The notes under the pieces were generated by a model that was not told where the DNA came from, did not search any database, and saw only the letters and a list, made by a program, of their open reading frames with translations. A stretch of DNA of 35,307 nucleotides from Candidatus Hydrogenedentota bacterium (lineage in GTDB: Bacteria > Hydrogenedentota > Hydrogenedentia > Hydrogenedentales > GCA-2746185): NCBI GenBank assembly GCA_947486375.1, contig CANKTP010000014.1, positions 1-35,307 on the forward strand, written 5' to 3'. Every line of letters begins with the position of its first letter. The first letter of the stretch is position 1. Below, piece after piece: positions 16,599-24,189 of this stretch. The translations under genes and the position numbers were made by a program.

Positions 16599-19202
16599 CT
16601 ACGCAGCCGTTGAGACGTGCGCGGGCCGTACCGCAACCTCTTGCGCCGATAGCATGAGGGCAAAGCCACGCTTGGGTATCGTCTTGATCATCCCCTTGCG
16701 ATGGGAGAGGACGTTTTCGATTCGTTCGAGGAGTTGCCGTTTTTGGAAGTGCATCTGGTTGTCCTCGACCACCGCGTCGCCCCAGACCTCGCGGTAAATC
16801 CGGTCGTAGGGCACGCATTCGCCGGGATGTTGCGCGAGGAGCCGGATCAACCGGTATTGCTTTTCTTGCAGGGTCACCGAGACGCCGTCCAACTCGATCT
16901 GGCCCGCATACCGGTCGTCGACGATGAGCGACGGGCCGAGGGGCTTCCGCGTCTCGGGTGCCGATTCTCCGGGGAGCGGGACTGCGGAACGTCCCGCCCA
17001 GGCCTTGAGCGCGCGCGCGGCGTCCTTCGGCATCCATTGTTCGAGCACCCGCGCCGGGGCCTCGACTAGCGCCTCCGGCGTGTGCAAATTATTCGAGACG
17101 AGGGCTGCGATGGCCGCGCGAGAGGGTCCCGGATCCCTCACTCGGCCCACCGGCAAGGCTTCCTTCCGCAGCCCTCGTTGTACGCGTTCGGATAGTTCCC
17201 GCAACCGCGCCACAAACCCCGGCGCGGCCCCCAGCGCCGTCGCGATCGCGGCGGCACCATCCACCAACCAACTGATTTGGTCGGCCACGGCGAGGATTTG
17301 ACCCGTCAGGGTGTGATAGCGTTCCTCGAGTTCGCGCAACGGCGTCTGCTCGATCCAGTCGTTCAACAACAGCGCCGTCTTGATTGCGCGAATGTCGTCG
17401 AAGAAAGGTTTCACCGCGCTGTTCCGCACCCGGTTCAAGGGCACGTCGGCGCGGGAATCGTCCTCGGCCGTCACGCGGCGCAACCATGCCGGATAGTCCA
17501 CGCCGTCGCATTCCTCGGCGGTCAGCCCGATCAGCGGACTCCGTCCGTCGGGGGTCAATGCCGCCGCGAATACCAAGTCAATCGGGCTCCACGAGCGCGA
17601 CTGCGACCGCACCACCCAGGCCTCGAGCTCCGCGCCCGTCGAAATCGACAATCCCTTCGACGCCAACGCGAGACCCAGCGGCGTCGCCTCGATCCGTCCG
17701 TCGGGATCGTGCGTAAGCGCGCCCGCGTCCGCCGCCCGGTGAATCGCCGCGCGCACGCGCAGCTCGGCCTCTTCCTCGGTCAACGTCGATTTCCATACCC
17801 ATTGCCCCGTCAACGTCGCATCGAGAAACGCGCGAAGCTCGAGCTCCGTCCGGCAGGCGCGCGACGCGGCGAGTTGGAGCACATAATTCTCGAGCGGCTC
17901 GCGCGCGAGGCAGGGGTCGACCGGCTCGCGTTCGCCCTCGACGTAGCGCCGCCACAGGGACTCCTGCTCGAAGGGCGTCGCCGCGATCAGGATCGAGCGT
18001 CCGAAGTCTTGCCCGATGCCGTAGCGTCCCGCGCGCCCGCCCATGTTCTCGTATTCCGACCGCAGGATAGGCGCCTTCCACGGCGTGCCGAAGCGTTCGT
18101 CGTAGCGCCACTTGTCCGCCGTGATGAACACGTTGCGCGCGGGCAGGTTCATCCCCACCGCCAGCGTGCCCGTCGAGACCAACGCCCGGATCGCGCCGGT
18201 CCGGAATCCATGCTCGACGATCCGCCGTTCCTCGGGCGACAAGTCCGCGTTGTGAAACGCGACGCCCTTCGCCAGCGTCTCGAGCAGGGCCTCGCGCGAT
18301 TGCGTCGCCTCGAGCGCCCGCAACGCCGCCATCGGGCCTTCCGCCGCCGGGCACTCCATCCGCTCGGCCAGCAACCGCGCGCCGCGCCGCGATTCGTGTT
18401 TCGCCTTGACGAACACCATGCTCGTCTCGCCTTCCTCGGCGAAGCGGCACACGTTCCGGGTCAAGACTTCCCACGGTCCCTCGCCCGGCGCATCGTCCAA
18501 TTCCTCGGTGGCCTCGGTCATCCCGTTGTACATCCGGTAACGGAAACGTCCGTCGCACAACACACCATAGCGCAGCTCGACCGGGCGCTGCTCGTATTGC
18601 ACCAGCCGCGCCTTCATCCACGCCGCCAGTTCGTCCGCCGCGCCAATCACCGCCGACAGCCCAATCAACCGCCGGCCCGATTGCAGTACCCGCGTCAGTA
18701 GCAATTCGGCCATGCCGCCGCGTTCCGGGTCCGATAGAATCTCCAGTTCGTCCGCGATGACCAATTCGATCTCCGCAAGCCGCTCGGGACGCCGCACCAA
18801 CAACTGCGCCAGCTTCTCGTAGACCACCACAGCGATCGAGAAATCCCCCGACTCGAGCGCCCCGTCGAACTCGCGGTGGTCCCGCGACGACACGATGACC
18901 TTGATGCCGTACTCGCTGTACTTCGCCTTGAACTCGCGGTACTTCTCCTCCGCCAACGCCTTCAACGGCACAAGGTACACCACCTTCTTCCGCCGCAACG
19001 CGGTCTGCACCGCCGCCATCTCGCCGATAAACGTCTTCCCCGACGACGTCGGCGCCTGCACCAGCATATTGCCCCCCTCGAACAGCCCATGCCGCTTCAC
19101 CGCCGCCTCCTGCACCGGCAACAGCCGCTCGCCCATCGCCCCCTTCCAAAGGCCAATCACCGCCGGAGGCACATTAAACCGCAGCAAATCATCCAGTTTC
19201 AT
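16599..19202 (-). CDS. Ski2/Hel308-like SF2 DEAD/DEAH-box helicase with C-terminal OmpR/PhoB-type winged-helix DNA-binding domain
   Basis: Motif I QAPTSSGKT, motif II ADELE, motif III LSAVIG, motif IV-VI STGTLAVGMNLPARNVFI and NMGGRAGRYG; C-terminus RLIRLLAQHPGECVPYDRIYREVWGDAVVEDNQMHFQKRQLLERIE...IKTIPKRGFALML matches Trans_reg_C. ORF track start 19277; likely ATG 19202. Confidence 0.88.
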   Translation of the reverse strand: MKLDDLLRFNVPPAVIGLWKGAMGERLLPVQEAAVKRHGLFEGGNMLVQAPTSSGKTFIGEMAAVQTALRRKKVVYLVPLKALAEEKYREFKAKYSEYGIKVIVSSRDHREFDGALESGDFSIAVVVYEKLAQLLVRRPERLAEIELVIADELEILSDPERGGMAELLLTRVLQSGRRLIGLSAVIGAADELAAWMKARLVQYEQRPVELRYGVLCDGRFRYRMYNGMTEATEELDDAPGEGPWEVLTRNVCRFAEEGETSMVFVKAKHESRRGARLLAERMECPAAEGPMAALRALEATQSREALLETLAKGVAFHNADLSPEERRIVEHGFRTGAIRALVSTGTLAVGMNLPARNVFITADKWRYDERFGTPWKAPILRSEYENMGGRAGRYGIGQDFGRSILIAATPFEQESLWRRYVEGEREPVDPCLAREPLENYVLQLAASRACRTELELRAFLDATLTGQWVWKSTLTEEEAELRVRAAIHRAADAGALTHDPDGRIEATPLGLALASKGLSISTGAELEAWVVRSQSRSWSPIDLVFAAALTPDGRSPLIGLTAEECDGVDYPAWLRRVTAEDDSRADVPLNRVRNSAVKPFFDDIRAIKTALLLNDWIEQTPLRELEERYHTLTGQILAVADQISWLVDGAAAIATALGAAPGFVARLRELSERVQRGLRKEALPVGRVRDPGPSRAAIAALVSNNLHTPEALVEAPARVLEQWMPKDAARALKAWAGRSAVPLPGESAPETRKPLGPSLIVDDRYAGQIELDGVSVTLQEKQYRLIRLLAQHPGECVPYDRIYREVWGDAVVEDNQMHFQKRQLLERIENVLSHRKGMIKTIPKRGFALMLSAQEVAVRPAHVSTAA

Positions 19203-19280
19203 GACGCAACCCTCGCGCTCGCCACGGGTGGAGTCCCGGCAATCCAAGCCGGGTAGGCCATTCCGCCCATGCCGCATTCC

Positions 19281-19309
19281 AATATACTGAATTGTTGTTC
19301 AGTTGTCAA
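19281..19309 (-). promoter_or_regulatory. Predicted sigma70-type promoter of the helicase gene with dyad in spacer
   Basis: Minus strand TTGACA (19309-19304) - 17 nt - TATATT (19286-19281); ACTGAA-N6-TTCAGT dyad at 19286-19303. Confidence 0.75.
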
Positions 19310-19496
19310 GAAGATTTTTGAGCGCGGCCATCATGGCGCGGGATAACGGGTTAAGGTGATTCCGGATTGGCACGCATTGGGAACGCATTGACGAATTTGC
19401 TGGCTCGTGTTACCGTAGTGCTATGGGGGGTGCGGTCGGCGCAGGCCGCAACCCCGTTCGAGTCCTTTCGAATCGACCTACACCAAGGCGGCGCAG

Positions 19497-20078
19497 ATGA
19501 ATCAAGAGTTCCGAAAATCCCCCAAGTTCATTTCGCGCTATCTCCATGAGAGGGCCAGAAACTCGATCGCGCTTTTGGGCGTGGGTCTTGTGGGGATTGC
19601 GCTACGAGGGGAACCCTATATGGCTGAGAACTTTATCTTCGCAAGAGACGGAATTCTGTACTTCTTTCTCTTTTTTATTATCGTCGGGACTACGTATTTG
19701 CCCTACACCATCCGACGTTTCCGAACTGAGCGTCTCGTGGCGGACGCTTCGGGATTGAAGTGGATGTTTCCCGTCCAACAATGGGAGTTAGCGCTTGGTT
19801 GGACAAACATGACGGGTGTCCGCGCCACTCGACTCCGTTCGGGAAGGATCACCAAGCTCAGGATTACCGGTTTGGGAATGGTGCCGATGCGTCTTTCCCA
19901 TCTGGACGATCCGGAACGGCTGTTGCAAATCGCGCAAGAACAAACCGGCATCGACCCAGAGTACGCGACCGCCATCGACTGGAGCTTTTGGCGATCCATT
20001 TGCTTTTACGTCGCCATTGTCGGGATGTTGAATCAACCAATCACCTATTTCACAGGTCGCCTTCTGGCTTTTATCTGA
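19497..20078 (+). CDS. Hypothetical membrane protein, PH-like topology, paralog 1
   Basis: MNQEFRKSPKFISRYLHERARNS...SGRITKLRITGLGMVPMRLSHLDDPERLLQIAQEQTGIDPEYATAIDW...; similar to the next ORF. Confidence 0.75.
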   Translation: MNQEFRKSPKFISRYLHERARNSIALLGVGLVGIALRGEPYMAENFIFARDGILYFFLFFIIVGTTYLPYTIRRFRTERLVADASGLKWMFPVQQWELALGWTNMTGVRATRLRSGRITKLRITGLGMVPMRLSHLDDPERLLQIAQEQTGIDPEYATAIDWSFWRSICFYVAIVGMLNQPITYFTGRLLAFI

Positions 20079-20115
20079 GAGAACCCGAATTGTATCCCTG
20101 CGAAAGGCGGTGAGA

Positions 20116-20691
20116 ATGCATCAAGAGTTTCGGAATTCACCGCATCTCATCGCGTACTACCGCGCCATGGGCCCTCTCGCTTTCGTAACGCTATTGGGTG
20201 TGAGGGTGTTGGGAAAGGTGCTGGCGGAGTTTTCCCCGTCATTTAGTGAAACCTACAGCGTTGTTTATCCGGATTTATGGGCTTGGACTTTCGGCGCCCT
20301 CTGCACACTGGCGTTCTTGTACGCCATCTACCGATTTATGGTATTGGACCGTGTCGTGGCGAGCGATTTGGGATTGGCGCGGAAACGCAAATTCTTGAAG
20401 GAACGTGTGCTTCCGTGGACCAGCATGGCGAGAGTTCGCGTCTCCCGGACCCGGTCGGGAAAAATCACCTGGCTACAAATTACAGGATCGGAAACCGCAC
20501 CGATGTGGTTGCCCGAACTGGACGATACACAGCGATTGCTGCAAATCGCCCGCGATCGGACTGGACTCGAACCGGAGTACGTGACCCGCATCGACTGGAA
20601 CTCGTGGGGCATTCTGTTCATCACGATGATCATTGGATGCCTGATTTTGCCAGCCATTCTTTTCGCCAATATGTATCTGGCCGTCCACTAA
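20116..20691 (+). CDS. Hypothetical membrane protein, PH-like topology, paralog 2
   Basis: MHQEFRNSPHLIAYYRAMGP...SGKITWLQITGSETAPMWLPELDDTQRLLQIARDRTGLEPEYVTRIDW... Confidence 0.75.
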   Translation: MHQEFRNSPHLIAYYRAMGPLAFVTLLGVRVLGKVLAEFSPSFSETYSVVYPDLWAWTFGALCTLAFLYAIYRFMVLDRVVASDLGLARKRKFLKERVLPWTSMARVRVSRTRSGKITWLQITGSETAPMWLPELDDTQRLLQIARDRTGLEPEYVTRIDWNSWGILFITMIIGCLILPAILFANMYLAVH

Positions 20692-20754
20692 TCCGGCCCG
20701 AATTCAAACGAGCAAATCTCGGAATCCCCCGGGAGCAACTTGGAGGAAGTACCC

Positions 20755-21147
20755 ATGACCAAGACACGCATCGCCACGACCCTCGCCCTGATGACCCTCG
20801 CGTTCGCCGCAGGGACGCTCGCGCCCAACGTCCTCTCCTCACCCACGGTACACGCCCAGCAGTCCGCCGCCGATTGGTGGCCGATGTTCGCCAAGTCATC
20901 CGAGGGCGCGAACGCCGTACTCGCGATTACGCCCCAAGTCTCCGCCAACGGCCAAGTCCGTCTCTGGATCAATCTCGACCTCGGCGACGTGCCCTCCATG
21001 GAAAGCGAGCCCGCCCTAAACCCTGCCACTAACATCATCCTCAACAACCAAGACACGAGCTACTTCACATACGCGATCACTGACAAGGCGGAGTTCAAGA
21101 CGGTAGCCATCAGGGCGCACAAGGCAAGCGCTGGCGACGCCAAGTAG
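20755..21147 (+). CDS. Hypothetical secreted protein
   Basis: MTKTRIATTLALMTLAFAAGTLAPNVLSSPTVHAQQ signal/anchor, then a small soluble domain; upstream GGAGGAAG. Confidence 0.7.
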   Translation: MTKTRIATTLALMTLAFAAGTLAPNVLSSPTVHAQQSAADWWPMFAKSSEGANAVLAITPQVSANGQVRLWINLDLGDVPSMESEPALNPATNIILNNQDTSYFTYAITDKAEFKTVAIRAHKASAGDAK

Positions 21148-21252
21148 TCCTTTACTTCACTTGATTCTTAAAGTGGAAGCCGCGTCCTCGCCGCTTTAGA
21201 CGAACTCGAAGCCCCGAACAACGGCCAATAGCAAGACGTATTCATAAATTTT

Positions 21253-21335
21253 GGTCGGGGCACAAAGCGGCGGGACGCCGCTTCCATGTTGTGCGCCTCC
21301 TCGACGACCGTCGTACACGCCTCGGTGCCCCGACC
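21253..21335. repeat. Small inverted-repeat unit (83 bp) with internal hairpin
   Basis: GGTCGGGGCAC 21253-21263 pairs exactly with GTGCCCCGACC 21325-21335; inner AAGCGGCG-GGA-CGCCGCTT 21265-21283. Confidence 0.6.
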
Positions 21336-21604
21336 TCTACGCCCTCTGCGCCGACGGCAACCCCGACGCCTTCATCACCTCCCGCCTCTACTTCACGAGT
21401 CAATCCGGCAACCGCGTTTTGCGCCGACACTGCACGATGATAAGCGATTGGGAGAAACCGGAATGGGTCGAGTGAGCGGGGTGATTTGGTTATCAAATGC
21501 AATAGCCCGGGCGAATTGACAAGGGAATAAGGCCAGTCTCACGACTCGGAACATCGAAGACGGTATAATCCTATTGTAGAGTCGCGTGGGCGAGGAAGCT
21601 TTTC

Positions 21605-21811
21605 ATGGAACCGATGGTACTAACATCCGACTTTCGCATACAGTTTCCGGAAACGTTAAGAAAGCAACTGGGTTTGCGACCCGGCCAAAAGTTTCATGCG
21701 ATAGCGGTGGGGGAACATATTCATTTGATCCCCATCAAGCCCCTTGCCGAGCTTTGCGGGTTCGCCAAGGGCATCGATACCAATGTACCGCGAGACGACG
21801 ACCGCGTATGA
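21605..21811 (+). CDS. AbrB/MazE-type swapped-hairpin antitoxin
   Basis: MEPMVLTSDFRIQFPETLRKQLGLRPGQKFHAIAVGEHIHLIPIKP; ATGA overlap with the PIN-domain gene. Confidence 0.88.
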   Translation: MEPMVLTSDFRIQFPETLRKQLGLRPGQKFHAIAVGEHIHLIPIKPLAELCGFAKGIDTNVPRDDDRV

Positions 21812-22185
21812 ACGTGGTGGATTCCAGCGGATGGCTGGAGAACTTCGCCGACGGCCCCAACGCAGATTTATTCGCCGATCCGATTCTCGAGGCCGGCACC
21901 CTGGTTGTCCCGGTAGTCACGGTGTTCGAAGTCTTCAAACGGATGTATCTACAGCTCGACGAGCATGCCGCGCTTAGCGCGGTGGCAAACATGCAGCAAG
22001 GTCAACTGGTCGAGCTTGACACGGCGCTCGCCGTGCATGCGGCACGGCTCAGCGTCGATCTCAAGTTGCCGATGGCGGACAGCATCATCCTTGCCACGGC
22101 GCGCGCGCACGACGCCATCCTCTGGACCCAGGACAGCGACTACGAGGGAATCGAGAACGTCAACTACAGGCGGCGCAATTCCTAA
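21808..22185 (+). CDS. PIN-domain (VapC-type) toxin
   Basis: MNVVDSSGWLENFADG..., VTVFEVFKRM, LPMADSIILATARAHDAILWTQDSDYEGIENV; acidic PIN residues present. Confidence 0.9.
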   Translation: MNVVDSSGWLENFADGPNADLFADPILEAGTLVVPVVTVFEVFKRMYLQLDEHAALSAVANMQQGQLVELDTALAVHAARLSVDLKLPMADSIILATARAHDAILWTQDSDYEGIENVNYRRRNS

Positions 22186-22260
22186 CTGCCCATGCCGCGG
22201 GGGAAGGGCATTTGCTATGATCCGCGGCGGCGTCCGCGGGAGGGCGCGGGGAAGGAGCGC

Positions 22261-23211
22261 ATGGCAGGCACCTCTATCGAGAACCCGGTATTTCTGGTCG
22301 GGGCGGAACGGTCGGGGACGACCGCATTACGCCTCATGCTGGATCATCACCCGCGGGTGGCGTGGAAGTACGAGTTCGAGCTCAGCGTCGAGTTCCTTCC
22401 GCGGGAGGGCGGCTGGCCGGCGATGAGCGCCTACCACGATTGGCTCGAGAACCACCGGGTGTTCCGGGCGAGCGGGCTGACGCTCGACCGTTCGCTCGAT
22501 TATCCCGGCCTGATGAACGACTTCATGCGGCAAATTCGCGAGACGAACGGCAAGCCGATCACCGGCACGACCGTCCATCTCCACTTCGACCGAATCCTGC
22601 GCATCTGGCCCCAGGCGCGCTTCATACACCTTGTGCGCGATCCGCGGGACGTGGCCAAGTCGGTCATCGGGATGGGGTGGGCGGGGAACGTATGGGTGGG
22701 GGTGGAGGTGTGGATCGAGGCCGAGGGCCTCTGGGACAACTTACGCGCCGAACTAAGCCCCGACCGCCACATCGAGTTGCAGTTCGAGTCCCTCATGACC
22801 CAACCCGAGGCTGAACTCCGCCGCCTATGCGATTTCCTGGGCATCGAGTACGACCCCGCGATGCTCCGCTATCCCGAGCACACCTCCTACGACGCGCCGG
22901 ACCCGAATCTGGTATACCAATGGAAGACCAAACAGACGCCGCGGGAAATCCAACTCGTCGAATCGCGCTGCGCCGCGCACCTGGTACGGCGCGGTTACGC
23001 CTTGAGCGGCCACCCCCCAGTCGAGGTGACGCCGGCCATGATGGCCGCGTTGCGCGCACAGGACAAACGCGAGCGAGTGAAGTTCGGCATCCGCCGCTAC
23101 GGCCTCTCGCTCGTCGTGCAGGGATATCTCGCGCGGCGGCTCGGGCTCAAGGGGTGGGAACGGGCGGTGGATCGGCGGGTACAGGCAATCACGCAGAAGC
23201 ATTTGAAGTAA
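22261..23211 (+). CDS. Sulfotransferase family protein
   Basis: PAPS-binding loop VFLVGAERSGTTALRLMLDHHP and 3'-phosphate motif ARFIHLVRDPRDVAKSVIGMGW. Confidence 0.9.
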   Translation: MAGTSIENPVFLVGAERSGTTALRLMLDHHPRVAWKYEFELSVEFLPREGGWPAMSAYHDWLENHRVFRASGLTLDRSLDYPGLMNDFMRQIRETNGKPITGTTVHLHFDRILRIWPQARFIHLVRDPRDVAKSVIGMGWAGNVWVGVEVWIEAEGLWDNLRAELSPDRHIELQFESLMTQPEAELRRLCDFLGIEYDPAMLRYPEHTSYDAPDPNLVYQWKTKQTPREIQLVESRCAAHLVRRGYALSGHPPVEVTPAMMAALRAQDKRERVKFGIRRYGLSLVVQGYLARRLGLKGWERAVDRRVQAITQKHLK

Positions 23212-23369
23212 CTGCGGCGAGCGCGCCGGGGCGGCCCTTCGTGCCCGCCGCGAGTCCTGGAGCAAGAAGTCAGGACGGCTACCTCCTTGATCGACCGCCA
23301 AGGCTAGGTTATAGTCAGGAGCAGCGCAAGAGCATTTAGCGTCGTTTCAACCGATGGGTACACGCCCGT

Positions 23370-23768
23370 ATGGCTCCCCTACGAACTTTCGCCCCGTGTC
23401 TAGGTGATACGCTGTCGCGACTCCATGAGTTTCTCACCCTCGAGGCCAATTGGAATTCTTACGGTGCCGATCCCGTGTCCTTGAATGCGGTTGAGACGGC
23501 GATATCTATCATGTACTCCGTACAAGAAGAGTTGTTCGGCTCGATAGAGGAAAGAATTGTTCCTGCGTGCGTGGCCCCGCTTGACGATGGGGGTGTCCAG
23601 ATCGAATGGTCAGGGACGAACGCGGAGATCGAGGTCGAAATCGGGCCGGATGCGGCGCTTTCCTACCTGTTGGCGAATGGAATAGGTCCTGAACGAGCCT
23701 TTGAGGAAGTGGAAAGTGCGAGTCTCGACCTCACGCTGAATAAGATATTCTATACGTTACTTGCCTAA
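23370..23768 (+). CDS. Uncharacterised protein (132 aa), gene A of a two-gene cassette
   Basis: LHEFLTLEANWNSYGADPVSLNAVETAISI...PACVAPLDDGGVQIEWSGTNAEIEVEIGPDAALSYLLANG; 2 nt upstream of gene B. Confidence 0.75.
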   Translation: MAPLRTFAPCLGDTLSRLHEFLTLEANWNSYGADPVSLNAVETAISIMYSVQEELFGSIEERIVPACVAPLDDGGVQIEWSGTNAEIEVEIGPDAALSYLLANGIGPERAFEEVESASLDLTLNKIFYTLLA

Positions 23769-23770
23769 AA

Positions 23771-24151
23771 ATGGGTGCGGATGTAAAGATAGCGGAAAAC
23801 GACTGGTTATATCGACGAATTCTCGGCATCCACATCAAGGATGGCGACCAAGTTAGCTCTGCGGCATTCAAGAATAAAACCAAGAAGCCGGATCCCGAGC
23901 CGTCCGTGGATCTGGCAAGGCTGACGACTCCCCAACAATGTCTGGATCTGGTGCCGCGCGGCATGGGGCTTATCGAGTTGCAGGCAAAGATCCTGCTGTC
24001 TTTGGGGTTCGCCATAATCCATGCTCCCGTGCCGGACAACTCCGCGCACTGCGTGATTAGGGGCGGGCATACGATGGAAACGTGCCGCAAGCTGGCCGAG
24101 GGTTCCCGGGTACGGATCAGACCTTCGGTCCGCCAAAATCAGGGTATGTAA
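23771..24151 (+). CDS. Uncharacterised protein (126 aa), gene B of a two-gene cassette
   Basis: LYRRILGIHIKDGDQVSSAAFKNKTKKPDPEPSVDLARLTTPQQCLDL...LGFAIIHAPVPDNSAHCVIRGG. Confidence 0.75.
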   Translation: MGADVKIAENDWLYRRILGIHIKDGDQVSSAAFKNKTKKPDPEPSVDLARLTTPQQCLDLVPRGMGLIELQAKILLSLGFAIIHAPVPDNSAHCVIRGGHTMETCRKLAEGSRVRIRPSVRQNQGM

Positions 24152-24189
24152 CGTCAATCGCTGACCTAACGAACGGTATCCGACTCACA

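Noticed and set aside
17277-18701. 474-aa plus-strand ORF inside the helicase gene
   Set aside because: Arg-rich shadow frame; the minus-strand helicase has intact domain motifs across the whole span.
21251-21475. 74-aa ORF after the secreted protein
   Set aside because: Runs through an inverted-repeat unit, no RBS or family features; unlikely to be coding.
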